From UBA1141 sp963665155 (GTDB taxonomy: Bacteria; Chloroflexota; Dehalococcoidia; Lucifugimonadales; UBA3495): a stretch of 64,000 nt of DNA. This document shows positions 10,009-18,116 of this stretch, one piece after another. Numbering within the stretch: position 1 is the first letter of the stretch; each line of letters begins with the position of its first letter. The notes beneath the pieces were generated by a model. The model saw nothing but the letters and a program-made list of their open reading frames with translations. It was not told where the DNA came from and did no database searches. The stretch covers positions 186,001 to 250,000 of the forward strand of contig CAXXFI010000001.1 of assembly GCA_963665155.2 (NCBI GenBank). Reading direction: 5' to 3'. Made by a program: the position numbers and the translations under genes.

Positions 10009-11553
10009 ATGAAATATGACGTTATCGTAATCGGAGCCGGGTCGGCGGGAGGCACTGTGGCTTCCCGGCTCGCCGAATCCCCGGAGCGCTCCGTGTTGCT
10101 TCTAGAAGCGGGCCCGGACTACCCCGACTTGGAGCACCTACCGGACGACCTCAAGTACGGTTACGTGCCTGCGGCTTCGGAGATGGGGGCACCCCATAAC
10201 TGGTCGTTTTTCGGCAAAGGCTCTGCAGTCCAGACCGAGCCGGTGAACGTTCCCCGGGGCAAGGTGATGGGCGGGACCAGCGCCATAAACGGACAAGTCT
10301 TCCTACGGGGAGTTCCCGAGGACTACGACCGCTGGGCGTCTTGGGGGAATGACGAATGGGGCTTCATAAATGTCCTGCCGTATTTTAGAAAGTTGGAGAC
10401 GGACACTGACATACGGGACGACTTCCATGGTTTCGACGGCCCGATTCCGGTGCGGCGGCACAAGCGCGAGGATTGGTTGCCACTACAGGAGGCGTTCTTT
10501 GGCGCCTGCGTCGGCGCTGGTTATCCCGAAACCTACGACCACAACCATCCCGATGCCACCGGCGTGGGTCCGATACCAATGAACAATCCCAACGGTGTGC
10601 GGATGAGCACCGCCCTGACCTACATTGACCCCAACCGTCACCGGATGAACCTGACCATCAGGGCCAATGTGCAGGTCCAGCGAATTCTGTTCGAGGGTAA
10701 GAGAGCCACCGGTGTTGAGGTTGAGAGTGGTGGCGAGAGATTCGTCCTTGAAGGCGACCTGATAGTGCTCAGCGCCGGGGCCATCGCCTCACCCCAGTTG
10801 CTGATGCTCTCAGGCGTGGGCCCGGAGGCTCACCTGAAAGAGATGGGCATCCCGGTGGTGCAGGACCTACCCGGGGTGGGCCAGAACCTGCGGGACCATC
10901 CTATTGTCGCAGTAAGAGTGAAGGTCAAAGATGACTTTCCCTTGGACGCCACTGCGCCACGGATGCAGACTGTCCTTCGCTACACGGCCACCGGGTCCGA
11001 TCTTAGGAACGACATGCAAATACTGCCTTCATCATTCTCTACGCCTTTGGGTGGAGACCCGTTGGCGGAGGAGGGAATCCGGTTCACCTGCATCATGGAA
11101 CTGGCTATTAGCTCCGGCGAAGTGAAGCTAACCTCGACGGACCCCAGCGTCCAGCCTTATATCGATTGCCGGTACCTACAAGAGCGCCAGGACACGGAAC
11201 GACTGCGGGAGGCTGTGCGAATGAGCATAGGATTCATGGAGCATCCATCCTTCAGTAGCATCGTCGACAGCCTGATTTCACCAACGGAAGAGGACTTGAA
11301 ATCCGATGAGACCTTGGACGCCTGGTTGCTGGAGAACGTTACCATCGGCCAGCACCTGTCGGGGACTTGCAAGCTGGGACCGGACAGTGACCCTATGGCT
11401 GTGCTCGACCAGTATTGCCGAGTCCGTGGGATAGAGGGACTGCGGGTGGCCGACGCGTCAGTAATGCCCGACGTGATCCGCGCCAATACCAACCTGACGA
11501 CTATTATGATCGGCGAACGGGTCGCCGATTGGATTTCGTCGGATACCCCATGA
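10009..11553 (+). CDS. GMC-family FAD oxidoreductase
   Basis: The 514-residue protein starts with the FAD dinucleotide fold (VIGAGSAGG, residues 8-16). It continues with the GMC signature GKVMGGTSAINGQVF and ends with the catalytic region GQHLSGTCKLG (His) and ANTNLTTIMIGERVAD (Asn). It resembles choline dehydrogenase and alcohol oxidases that oxidise a primary alcohol to an aldehyde. ATG 10009 is preferred over one seven codons upstream because AAGGGAGGGACT sits directly before it. No signal peptide is seen. It may feed hydroxy compounds to the FMN oxidase downstream, but that link rests on proximity only. Confidence 0.9.
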   Translation: MKYDVIVIGAGSAGGTVASRLAESPERSVLLLEAGPDYPDLEHLPDDLKYGYVPAASEMGAPHNWSFFGKGSAVQTEPVNVPRGKVMGGTSAINGQVFLRGVPEDYDRWASWGNDEWGFINVLPYFRKLETDTDIRDDFHGFDGPIPVRRHKREDWLPLQEAFFGACVGAGYPETYDHNHPDATGVGPIPMNNPNGVRMSTALTYIDPNRHRMNLTIRANVQVQRILFEGKRATGVEVESGGERFVLEGDLIVLSAGAIASPQLLMLSGVGPEAHLKEMGIPVVQDLPGVGQNLRDHPIVAVRVKVKDDFPLDATAPRMQTVLRYTATGSDLRNDMQILPSSFSTPLGGDPLAEEGIRFTCIMELAISSGEVKLTSTDPSVQPYIDCRYLQERQDTERLREAVRMSIGFMEHPSFSSIVDSLISPTEEDLKSDETLDAWLLENVTIGQHLSGTCKLGPDSDPMAVLDQYCRVRGIEGLRVADASVMPDVIRANTNLTTIMIGERVADWISSDTP

Positions 11554-11894
11554 CATTAATTTCTTATGGCGGTTGTGGCTGTTCGGGCGGGGTGACTGAC
11601 GGTCAGCAAGCAGACCGATGATAAAGACCGTTTTCCGGTGCTGTTGCTGGCAGCCTGAACACTGGCAGACTGCACAGTGCAAAACGGGCCGGTAACAGCC
11701 CGACCGAATAATCCAGACCCTAACTACCTGTAGGACTAAGCCATGGGACGAATTTGACTGAAGTTTCCATTCGCGCGAAAGCATAGTGCGGAGAGATAAC
11801 CGTGGCAGACGTTGATATTTCCCAGGTGAGACTACCTGATTGTTTGCGGCGCCAGGTAAATGTCTTCCTGATACTGATTTAGGAGAAGAAAGGA
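11554..11894. other. Intergenic spacer, nothing recognised
   Basis: 340 bp between the GMC and FMN oxidase genes with no open frame that has a start and family motif, no tandem array and no clear terminator. Confidence 0.45.
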
Positions 11895-13085
11895 ATGACT
11901 ACTCAAATACCCCTGTTGACCATTCCCGACTATGAGGCGCGGGCCAGGCAGACGATGCCGAGCGCCATTTTTGATCGGTTGTTTGGCACCTACGGCGGCC
12001 CGACCATGTTTTCCAACACCAACGACCTGGCAGCGTTGGATGCGATAAAACTACGGCCCAGGGTGCTGGCAGATGTGAGTAACCGAAGTCTTTCGACCGA
12101 GGTGCTGGGGCAAAATATAGACTACCCCATCATGTTGGCGCCCACCGGGACCCACCAACGGGCCCACCCCGAGGGTGAACTCGCGTCGGCACGATCAGCT
12201 GGCGCGTCCGGAACGATTATGAGCCTCAGCACCGCATCCAGCTACAGCATCGAAGAGGTAGCGGAAGTAGCGACGGGACCGTTATGGTTCCAGCTATATT
12301 TCTTCAAGGACCGGGAGTTGACGGAGATTTTGGTGCGCCGGGCTGACAGGGCCGGGTACAAGGCCTTGATGCTGACGGTGGACAACTTGGGCGCAAGGTC
12401 GACGGAAAGGGAAGACCGCTACGCCTATACTCTGGACGCTGAGCGGATTTTAAAGAACTTTGTCGACGTAGAACTGCCAGACCTGCCCAACCGGGACAAC
12501 TTTGGCGACTCCTTCGAGTCGGCATTGAACTGGTCTGATTTGGAGTGGCTGCGATCCCTAAGCTCTATGCCCATAATCATCAAGGGAATTCAAACAGCCG
12601 AAGACGCCAGGCTTTGCACCCAATACGGAGTAGAGGGACTGGTAGTCTCAAACCACGGCGGACACGCTTTGGATGGGACCTCCGGGACCATTCAAATGCT
12701 ACCTGAAATAGTCGAGGCCGTTGGCGACCGGGCTGAGGTGTATATCGACGGTGGCGTACGCCGGGGAAGCGACGTGTTGAAATGCCTAGCCCTCGGGGCT
12801 AAAGCGGTGTTCATCAGCCGCCCCATTTTTTGGGGGCTGTCGGTGGGCGGTGAGGACGGCATGAGCCACGTTCTAGAAATTTTGCGTAACGAGCTCGACA
12901 TCGCCATGGGCTTGTGCGGGTTATCCGACGTAAAGAAGGCCGATCCCAGCCTGGTAGCTCTACCTAACGGTGGCAATCAAGGGAACACGATGGTCGCAGA
13001 ACTGGAGCGGTTGGCCGGATTGTTGGAAAGGGGCTATCTGACCCGTGATGAGTTCGAGAATCTGAAAGCCAAGTTGCTGGGGTAA
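11895..13085 (+). CDS. FMN-dependent alpha-hydroxy-acid oxidase with C-terminal SHOCT domain
   Basis: Residues 1-340 form the FMN alpha-hydroxy-acid dehydrogenase barrel (L-lactate, glycolate and mandelate oxidases): LAPTGTHQRAHPEGE, WFQLYFFKDR, FMN-binding K230, catalytic base H254 in VSNHGGHALDG and phosphate-binding DGGVRRGSD. The usual Arg after NHGG, which binds the substrate carboxylate, is His here. Residues 367-396 (AELERLAGLLERG ... FENLKAKLLG) form a SHOCT domain, a short helical hairpin usually at the end of membrane-associated or oligomerising proteins and unusual on this enzyme. The start has AGGAGAAGAAAGG upstream. Substrate unknown; oxidation of a 2-hydroxy acid to a 2-keto acid is the family reaction. 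Confidence 0.88.
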   Translation: MTTQIPLLTIPDYEARARQTMPSAIFDRLFGTYGGPTMFSNTNDLAALDAIKLRPRVLADVSNRSLSTEVLGQNIDYPIMLAPTGTHQRAHPEGELASARSAGASGTIMSLSTASSYSIEEVAEVATGPLWFQLYFFKDRELTEILVRRADRAGYKALMLTVDNLGARSTEREDRYAYTLDAERILKNFVDVELPDLPNRDNFGDSFESALNWSDLEWLRSLSSMPIIIKGIQTAEDARLCTQYGVEGLVVSNHGGHALDGTSGTIQMLPEIVEAVGDRAEVYIDGGVRRGSDVLKCLALGAKAVFISRPIFWGLSVGGEDGMSHVLEILRNELDIAMGLCGLSDVKKADPSLVALPNGGNQGNTMVAELERLAGLLERGYLTRDEFENLKAKLLG

Positions 13086-13239
13086 CTGATTGTGTTGACC
13101 TTCAGCTAAATATCGCATAGAGTACGCTCATCTACATCGACCCCCAAGACCCGAACAAATAGCCTCAAGAAAGGCCGCGGGCTTGGCGACTTGACTCGGA
13201 ATTCGCTCCGTATTACCGGAGCCAATCGGAGGAAGCGTA

Positions 13240-15012
13240 ATGGCATACGACCTACTTATAAAAAACGGACGAGTCATAGACGGTTCGGGAGGTCCGGGAT
13301 TTTATGCCGACGTGGCGGTTTCCAACGGCAAAATCGTTGGAGTCGGCAAGTTCAACGAGTCCGCGACGCGGACCATAGATGCTGAAGGCCGGGTGGTGGC
13401 TCCCGGCTTCATCGACCACCATACCCATTTCGACTCCCAGTGTATGTGGGACCCGATTGTCAACTCCACTTCCCTGAACGGCAATACCTCCATCATCGTG
13501 GGCCAGTGTGGGATTGTGTTAGCGCCCACCCGGCCCGGGGATGGAGAATGGTACATGCAGATGTTCGACAAGATGGAAGGCATTCCACTTTCGGCCCAGC
13601 GAAAGGGTGTGGATTTTGCTTGGGAATCCATTGCGGAATACCTCGATGCCGTGGGTCGAAACCGTGGGATAAACGTGGGCAGCCTGGTTGGTCACTCTGG
13701 CGTTAGGCGATACGTTATGGGCGAGGCAGCTCAAGAGCGTGTCGCCACCCCCGAAGAGATAGAGGCTATGAAGCGCATAGTGCGGGAGGGGATTCGGGCC
13801 GGTGCTCTGGGGTTCAGCGTAGGTAATTTCGCCGACCAAGGTGAAGAGATTTTCGGCGTCAAAGTACCATCCTCTGTCGCCAGCGATGAGGAGAGATACG
13901 CCGTAGGCAGCGTGTTGGGCGAGATGGGCACAGGGGTATTCCAAGTGAGTGGCGGCGCACCTGGCGGCTACAAGACGCCAGCGCTCATCGCCCAAGAGTT
14001 GTCCCGCAGGACCGGTCGTCCCGCCATGTACAATCTTTTGGCTCAAGAGTTGAACAAACCCGACGAATGGAAGGAACACCTTCAAATGTTGGAGGATGCG
14101 TTCAAGTCGGGCACAAGAGCCTACGCATCCTGCCTGTCGGCCACTGCCGGACCCATCTTCGACCTTCGGGCCGGACTGGGCGGTCTGGAAGATGAGGACA
14201 TGATTAGCCCCACAACCGTGTTCCAGGGCATGACGACCTGGGATTCGGTAATGGCCCAACCGGTGCGGGAGAGAATTCAGTCGTTCCGCGACCCGGAGAT
14301 ACGCCGGGCACTGAGTCTTGAAGGCGTCGAGACCGAAGGCGCCCACTCATATCAGGCGGAGAGGGGCACGCGGCAGATGAGCTTCAACCGGCGCTGGGAT
14401 TTGGTCCAGGTCTATATGGCCCATGAGGAGAGGAACCGGCAATACAGCGGAAAGAGCATCGAACAAATATCCAAGGAGCAGGGCAAGGGCATCATGGATG
14501 CTTTCTTGGACCTGGTTTTGGACGACGACCTGAGGACCAGCTTCCAGGTCATCGACCGGAACAACGATGCCGAGTCCCAGCGGGAGATATTCGGGTCCCC
14601 CTACACGGTTATCGGCACCACCGACGGCGGCGCACGCCCCGACAAGGGCGATCGCACAACCTATAGCACACATCTGTTGGGCTACTGGGTGCGGGAAAGG
14701 CAGGTGATGACTCTGGAAGAGGCTGTGTACCGGATGACCGGAAAAACCGCCATTATGCACGATCTGCACGACCGGGGCTTCATTGCAGCGGGCAAGGCGG
14801 CGGACATAACCATCTTCGACCCGGACACCATCACTTCGACGCCTCGGGAGCCCATGTACAGCTTCCCCGGTGGGGAGATGCACGTTAAGCAGGGCGCCAC
14901 AGGGATTAACTATGTAATCGTAAACGGCGAGGTGTTACTGGAAAATGGCGAGCACACCGGAGCCTTGCCGGGTCAGGTGCTTCGGGGGCCCCTTTACCAG
15001 GCCAAAAAGTAA
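13240..15012 (+). CDS. N-acyl-D-amino-acid deacylase family amidohydrolase
   Basis: A 590-residue metal-dependent amidohydrolase. It opens with the composite beta sandwich (LLIKNGRVIDGSGGPG), then the metal site GFIDHHTHFDSQ (59-66), VGHSGVRRYVMGE in the barrel, and a C-terminal sandwich strand return (GKAADITIFDP). The length and the order of motifs match D-aminoacylases, which hydrolyse N-acyl-D-amino acids with Zn. Start: CGGAGGAAGC before the ATG. It ends 25 bp before a hairpin shared with the convergent amidohydrolase region. Deacylation of D-amino acids would fit recycling of peptidoglycan or refractory peptide matter, but related enzymes act on other amides. Confidence 0.85.
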   Translation: MAYDLLIKNGRVIDGSGGPGFYADVAVSNGKIVGVGKFNESATRTIDAEGRVVAPGFIDHHTHFDSQCMWDPIVNSTSLNGNTSIIVGQCGIVLAPTRPGDGEWYMQMFDKMEGIPLSAQRKGVDFAWESIAEYLDAVGRNRGINVGSLVGHSGVRRYVMGEAAQERVATPEEIEAMKRIVREGIRAGALGFSVGNFADQGEEIFGVKVPSSVASDEERYAVGSVLGEMGTGVFQVSGGAPGGYKTPALIAQELSRRTGRPAMYNLLAQELNKPDEWKEHLQMLEDAFKSGTRAYASCLSATAGPIFDLRAGLGGLEDEDMISPTTVFQGMTTWDSVMAQPVRERIQSFRDPEIRRALSLEGVETEGAHSYQAERGTRQMSFNRRWDLVQVYMAHEERNRQYSGKSIEQISKEQGKGIMDAFLDLVLDDDLRTSFQVIDRNNDAESQREIFGSPYTVIGTTDGGARPDKGDRTTYSTHLLGYWVRERQVMTLEEAVYRMTGKTAIMHDLHDRGFIAAGKAADITIFDPDTITSTPREPMYSFPGGEMHVKQGATGINYVIVNGEVLLENGEHTGALPGQVLRGPLYQAKK

Positions 15013-15039
15013 AAGGCGACAATTAATCTGGACCGCTTT

Positions 15040-15087
15040 GCCGAAGGGGCGTCGACGCCGGACCGGACGTTTGACGCCCCTTTCGGC
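15040..15087. terminator. Bidirectional terminator-like hairpin between convergent genes
   Basis: GCCGAAGGGGCGTC (15040-15053) pairs with GACGCCCCTTTCGGC (15073-15087). An AAATTT tract follows on the plus side. It lies between the D-aminoacylase stop and the duplicated amidohydrolase 3' end and probably ended both original transcripts. Confidence 0.65.
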
Positions 15088-15094
15088 TGCAAAT

Positions 15095-15453
15095 TTACCC
15101 GGCAGATGCTAGCTGAACGCCTATCTCGTCTTTTCTGAGGGCGGCTTTTCGGGCTGGTATGTCGATCTCGTACAAGCGGGCCGCATTCTCCCCCAGAATC
15201 TTGCGCTTTACCGCTGGCGTAAGCGACACCTTGTATTCATCTTTTATATCGTCGGGCAATTCGAAGGCCATGAATTTTTCGATCAGCCATTTGGGGCTCC
15301 AGATGGCGTAATCGCAGCCGAATAGAATCTTGTCCTCGCCCAGCCAGAACAGCAGGTTGGCGATTATCTCGGCGAAGTATTTGGGCCTGGGGTGGATGAA
15401 CGCAATGGCTACGGATAGCCCGGCATATACGTTCCGTTCCTGGGTGGCAATCC
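15095..15453 (-). pseudogene. Duplicated 3' end of the amidohydrolase gene (left target copy)
   Basis: This 359-bp stretch matches 17758-18116 at 353 positions (six substitutions by eye). It holds the last 118 codons and stop of the intact amidohydrolase but no start or upstream part. It sits on the far side of the restriction-modification genes and is therefore the left flank of an insertion with long target duplication. The match ends sharply at 15453; a weak resemblance continues at CAGCCGACATGC near 15466. It is not expected to be expressed as a functional protein. Confidence 0.9.
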
Positions 15454-15485
15454 TTTTTTAGAGACAGCCGACATGCGCGTACCGA

Positions 15486-16343
15486 TCACGATGCAATACC
15501 CGTCCGAACTCTGTCAACCCAATTTTGAACTATCGTGGGTAATCTCTCCATCACCTCGTAACCAAACAGCACTTCGTCCACGGAGCCCATGTGGAGCATG
15601 TCAATAATCCGGCAGAGATATGAACGTCCGCATACCCACCACGTGTAGTGGGCGTCCAACATCAGGTAGTGTTCGACTTTGATGCCCTGATTTTCCCACA
15701 GATCTTGAAGCTCCATTCCATCGAGCAATGTTTCATAGACCCCGTCTGCCACCCGGCTGCCAAACGTCGTGGTGTAGTAATATTCTTTAACTTCCCAGAC
15801 TGCTATCGGATCCATTGGACTGGGAAACGCTCGGTCCAGCCGCCTGGAAAGCGTTTGAATGGGTTCACCAGACCGTGTCACTGTGGTCAGCTCCCGCGGG
15901 TCGTAATCGCACGGTAGTCCATCGGAATTGGATTCAATAATCATATTGATGATACTAGTAAAATACGCAGGAGCCCGCTTTTCACCCTTTTGCTTGTTCA
16001 TCGGGATCGGGCATGTTGGCGACAATTGGCTATGGAGGCTCTCGAAGAGATCCTTCGCTCTCTGTGCATCCATCAAGCGGGGCTCAACGAAGCTGTTTAA
16101 CACGTTGGCCCGATGCTGAAAGTACTCAGACAGCATTTGTCCAAATGAGGTAGCGACATTATATTGGTCGACCAGATGATTCCCATGAAGCCCAATTTTC
16201 TGTAAGGCCGATTTCATGTCCGCCAACGATGGGTTCTTCACTTGCCCAGTTTTCCTGTCGGTGTAGCCATTTAACTGGCTAATCAACCTCACATTCGACC
16301 AGAAAACCCCGGTTTGCTCCAAAAATCTGGGGTTTGGCTTCAT
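15486..16343 (-). CDS. Putative type II restriction endonuclease, PD-(D/E)xK-like
   Basis: A 285-residue frame from ATG 16343. Residues 178-186 read DPIAVWEVK, followed by EYYYTTTFGSRVADGVYE. D178, E184 and K186 fit the PD-(D/E)xK nuclease core, and the VKEYY strand with a following helix suits a restriction enzyme. It is encoded divergently from a D12-class adenine methyltransferase and directly downstream of a small HTH gene whose stop would overlap this ATG as TGATG, the usual controller-endonuclease arrangement. The frame as it stands also runs through in-frame from 16550, giving a 354-residue HTH fusion, but the HTH portion appears frameshifted. The recognition sequence is unknown. Confidence 0.65.
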   Translation of the reverse strand: MKPNPRFLEQTGVFWSNVRLISQLNGYTDRKTGQVKNPSLADMKSALQKIGLHGNHLVDQYNVATSFGQMLSEYFQHRANVLNSFVEPRLMDAQRAKDLFESLHSQLSPTCPIPMNKQKGEKRAPAYFTSIINMIIESNSDGLPCDYDPRELTTVTRSGEPIQTLSRRLDRAFPSPMDPIAVWEVKEYYYTTTFGSRVADGVYETLLDGMELQDLWENQGIKVEHYLMLDAHYTWWVCGRSYLCRIIDMLHMGSVDEVLFGYEVMERLPTIVQNWVDRVRTGIAS

Positions 16344-16550
16344 CAGCCCGCCTTTTCTAAGCGGGTCACAAGCTCTAGTAACGGAACACCGAGCCAACCG
16401 CCTCTCTCCAGACTCGTATTTGCTCACATAGGACTGAGGGTGGCCCAGTCGATTGGCTAAACTAACTTGGTTCAGTCCCGCTTCCACTCTAATGTCTCGC
16501 AGGAGATTCTGGAGCATGTCTTTTGTGAAGCGCCCTTGATTCTCTGACAT
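16343..16550 (-). pseudogene. XRE-type controller gene, apparently frameshifted
   Basis: The first 51 codons encode a clear XRE helix-turn-helix (LRDIRVEAGLNQVSLANRLG, then QSYVSKYESGERR). After that the frame loses family character, while the +1 frame gives VPLLELVTRLEKAG and a TGA overlapping the endonuclease ATG. This is what an intact controller of about 68 residues should end with. The 208-nt span is one base off a multiple of three, consistent with a single indel near 16385-16400. If genuine, the indel fuses the controller to the endonuclease; if a sequencing error, a normal C-protein/REase operon exists. Confidence 0.6.
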
Positions 16551-16632
16551 GGTATTATCTTAGAATTACTGGACTCTATATCCCAAATTAGGATATTATC
16601 CTGTCGACAAGACAGAGGAATAGGACAGACAG
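16551..16632. promoter_or_regulatory. Divergent promoter and operator region of the R-M genes
   Basis: The 82-bp AT-rich gap between controller and methyltransferase holds AGGATATTATCCT (16590-16602), a dyad with a 3-base centre. CTGTC-GACAA-GACAG (16601-16615) follows at once. A related GGTATTATC lies near 16551. Such paired dyads are expected controller-binding sites. The -10/-35 hexamers cannot be fixed by eye. Confidence 0.5.
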
Positions 16633-17511
16633 ATGCAATTACGACTCGTCCCTGAAAACGACCGACGTATGGTGGCTCCTTTTAATAAACCGCTGCTTAA
16701 ATGGATAGGCAACGAACAAAGATTCGCCCATGAAATTGCGTCACACTTTCCGGCCAATTTTGATACGTATCTTGAACCGTTCATTGGCTATGAGGGAGTG
16801 CTTGGGACATTGGGTCCAGTAAAGGGTGTGGGATCTGATTCTTTCCCGCCTCTTATCGAAATCTGGCAGACGCTCCGAGATTCTCCCGAAACGCTTAAGT
16901 GCTGGTATGAAACCAGGTGGCATGCATTGATGAGCGGCGAAAAAGTAGATGTGTACGAACGAATCAAGGCAGCATATAATGCCTGTCCAAATGGCGCGGA
17001 TTTGTTATTTTTGTCGCGGTCTTGTTACGGTGGAGTCGTGCGATTCCGACAAGCGGATGGCTACATGTCTACTCCGTGCGGCCCCCATCAGCCAATCTCG
17101 CCTCGAGCCTTTTCCGAAAGGGTTAATGAGTGGCACTTGCGCACCGCAGGCACATCCTATTTTCTGATGGACTACGAGGAGGGAATGGCCTTGGCGGAAC
17201 CGGGTGACCTAGTTTATTGTGATCCTCCATATAGGCACAGCCAATCTATTCTGTATGGGGCACAGTCCTTCTCTTTAGAGAATCTGCTAGCCGTAATCGA
17301 CCGGTGCAAGTCTCGCGGAGTTTTTGTCGCACTCAGTATTGATGGCACGAAGCGGTCAGGAGATTACATGTGCGACCTACCCTTGCCGATCGGTCTGTTT
17401 AATCAGGAGGTGTTTATCAACACAGGCAAATCTATGCTCAAACGCTTCCAGATGGGGGGGAGAAATTTAGAAGGGGAGACAGTTACTGACAGACTTCTTA
17501 TGACATATTGA
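16633..17511 (+). CDS. D12-class (Dam/DpnM-like) N6-adenine DNA methyltransferase
   Basis: The 292-residue product follows the D12 class order: PLLKWIGNEQRF near 20-31, SAM-binding region YLEPFIGYEGVLGTL (46-60), GVGSDSFPPLIEIW (65-78), catalytic DPPY (197-200) and a C-terminal FINTGKSMLKRF. The usual motif I is FxGSGA; here it reads FIGYEG. The Lys normally found in KWxGxK is Glu. Both are departures at SAM-binding positions and may weaken activity. The protein would methylate adenine in the cognate site and protect against the divergent endonuclease. The start is the first ATG after GAGGAATAGGACAG. Confidence 0.85.
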   Translation: MQLRLVPENDRRMVAPFNKPLLKWIGNEQRFAHEIASHFPANFDTYLEPFIGYEGVLGTLGPVKGVGSDSFPPLIEIWQTLRDSPETLKCWYETRWHALMSGEKVDVYERIKAAYNACPNGADLLFLSRSCYGGVVRFRQADGYMSTPCGPHQPISPRAFSERVNEWHLRTAGTSYFLMDYEEGMALAEPGDLVYCDPPYRHSQSILYGAQSFSLENLLAVIDRCKSRGVFVALSIDGTKRSGDYMCDLPLPIGLFNQEVFINTGKSMLKRFQMGGRNLEGETVTDRLLMTY

Positions 17512-17593
17512 TAAAGTTCCCTTTATCCAGAGGGTCAGACTAAAAGCAAACTTAAGCACATTACAGACCGGCAATGGGTCTTTGGGTAAAGAG

Positions 17594-17627
17594 CCCATGC
17601 CAAGACAGTGGTCATCCTCGGCATGGG
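17594..17627 (+). terminator. Hairpin downstream of the methyltransferase
   Basis: CCCATGCC (17594-17601) pairs with GGCATGGG (17620-17627). It is 80 bp past the methyltransferase stop, without a T-tract. Confidence 0.35.
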
Positions 17628-17757
17628 TCGTTCTGCAAAATATATGTTTAGGTTAGATTGCAACTCAAGTCCAATTAAGGCCTTTATCTACCACGTGTTG
17701 TCCGGGCCGTACGACGACCCCTTCCCTATCGATCTACCGGCGAATATACCCGCGAAG

Positions 17758-18116
17758 TTACCCGGCAGATGCTAGCTGAACGCCTATCTCGTCTTTTCTG
17801 AGGGCGGCTTTTCGGGCTGGTATGTCGATCTCGTACAAGCGGGCCGCATTCTCCCCCAGAATCTTGCGCTTTACTGCTGGCGTAAGCGACACCTTGTATT
17901 CCTCTTTTATATCGTCTGGCAATTCAAAAGCCATGAATTTTTCGATCAGCCATTTGGGGCTCCAGATGGCGTAATCGCTGCCGAATAGAATCTTGTCCTC
18001 GCCCAGCCAGAACAGCAGGTTGGCGATTATCTCGGCGAAGTATTTGGGCCTGGGGTGGATGAACGCAATGGCTACGGATAGCCCGGCATATACGTTCCGT
18101 TCCTGGGTGGCAATCC
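17758..18116. repeat. Right copy of the 359-bp target duplication
   Basis: It matches 15095-15453 with six differences. The left edge coincides with the amidohydrolase stop codon (TTA on the plus strand at 17758-17760). The right edge is inside the intact gene. Confidence 0.9.

Larger units (their letters stand above)
15454..17757. mobile_element. Restriction-modification insertion flanked by 359-bp target duplication
   Basis: The 2.3-kb segment between the two copies of the amidohydrolase 3' end encodes an HTH regulator, a putative restriction endonuclease and a divergent N6-adenine methyltransferase. It is visibly more AT-rich than its neighbours. No transposase, terminal inverted repeat or integrase is present, so the long direct repeats are the only mobility marks. 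Insertion of R-M genes with long target duplication is a known pattern, first noted in Helicobacter pylori. Confidence 0.8.
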
